Origin: Bacteroidales bacterium UBA1192
Lineage (GTDB): Bacteria; Bacteroidota; Bacteroidia; Bacteroidales; Bacteroidaceae
Direction: 5' to 3'
Assembly: GCA_002310175.1 (NCBI GenBank)
Contig: DBYG01000041.1
Location: 3,110-8,416, forward strand
Length of the DNA: 5,307 nt
The notes beneath the pieces were generated by a model. That model ran no database searches, was not told the DNA's origin, and saw only the letters and a list, made by a program, of their open reading frames with translations. Made by a program: the position numbers and the translations under genes. Of the stretch, positions 5,277-5,307 are shown in pieces. Position 1 is the first letter of the stretch, and every line of letters starts with the position of its first letter.

Positions 5277-5307
5277 CTGAAAGCTTCCTAGGTGAGCAGA
5301 ACTTTTG
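5277..5307 (+). repeat. Left edge of a second copy of the intergenic repeat, cut by window end
   Basis: CTAGGTGAGCAGAACTTTTG (5288-5307) aligns with 2846-2866, differing at three positions and one missing T. Looser similarity continues left to 5277 (CTGAAAGCTT against CTAAACTTT at 2837). It is in the same orientation as the first copy and likewise starts about 20 bases after the stop codon of a + strand gene. Only the edge is visible; whether the hairpins follow cannot be seen. Confidence 0.5.

Overview
This 5.3 kb window looks like chromosomal DNA of a Bacteroidales bacterium (Bacteroides, Phocaeicola or Prevotella type). The signs are Bacteroidota-type -7 boxes (TAnnTTTG) in the divergent intergenic region, few Shine-Dalgarno sequences, a signal peptide cleaved before Gln, and a tetrapyrrole-methylase-family protein whose wording I associate with Bacteroides. 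The assignment rests on pattern recognition only.

Left part (1-2816, all + strand): the last codons of an upstream gene, a four-helix membrane protein (56-391), a small protein with one C-terminal membrane helix (421-813), a secreted or periplasmic protein of unknown function (907-1836), a six-helix membrane protein (1889-2635), and a 63-residue XRE/Cro-type regulator (2625-2816) that overlaps the membrane gene and has an unusually good ribosome binding site. The last two form a tight membrane-protein plus regulator pair, of a kind that recurs in this phylum. The left genes look more AT-rich and less conserved than the right ones, as expected of accessory DNA.

Middle (2817-3050): no gene. 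Instead there is a strongly structured element. An imperfect 22-bp inverted repeat (2858-2879 with 3005-3026) encloses four consecutive small hairpins, giving a multi-branched fold. About 20 bases of its left edge recur at the very end of the window (5288-5307), again just after the stop codon of a + strand gene. This points to a dispersed repeat family or a structured RNA and is the most interesting item here.

Right part (3051-5256): two divergent conserved genes. On the minus strand is a ModF-like protein with two ABC ATPase domains and no membrane domain; its first ATPase site is degenerate. On the plus strand is an RsmI-like SAM-dependent methyltransferase of the tetrapyrrole methylase fold. 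They share a short intergenic region with back-to-back -7 boxes. The methyltransferase promoter sits so close to its likely start codon that the message may be nearly leaderless.

No tRNA, rRNA, CRISPR array, transposase or integrase gene is visible.
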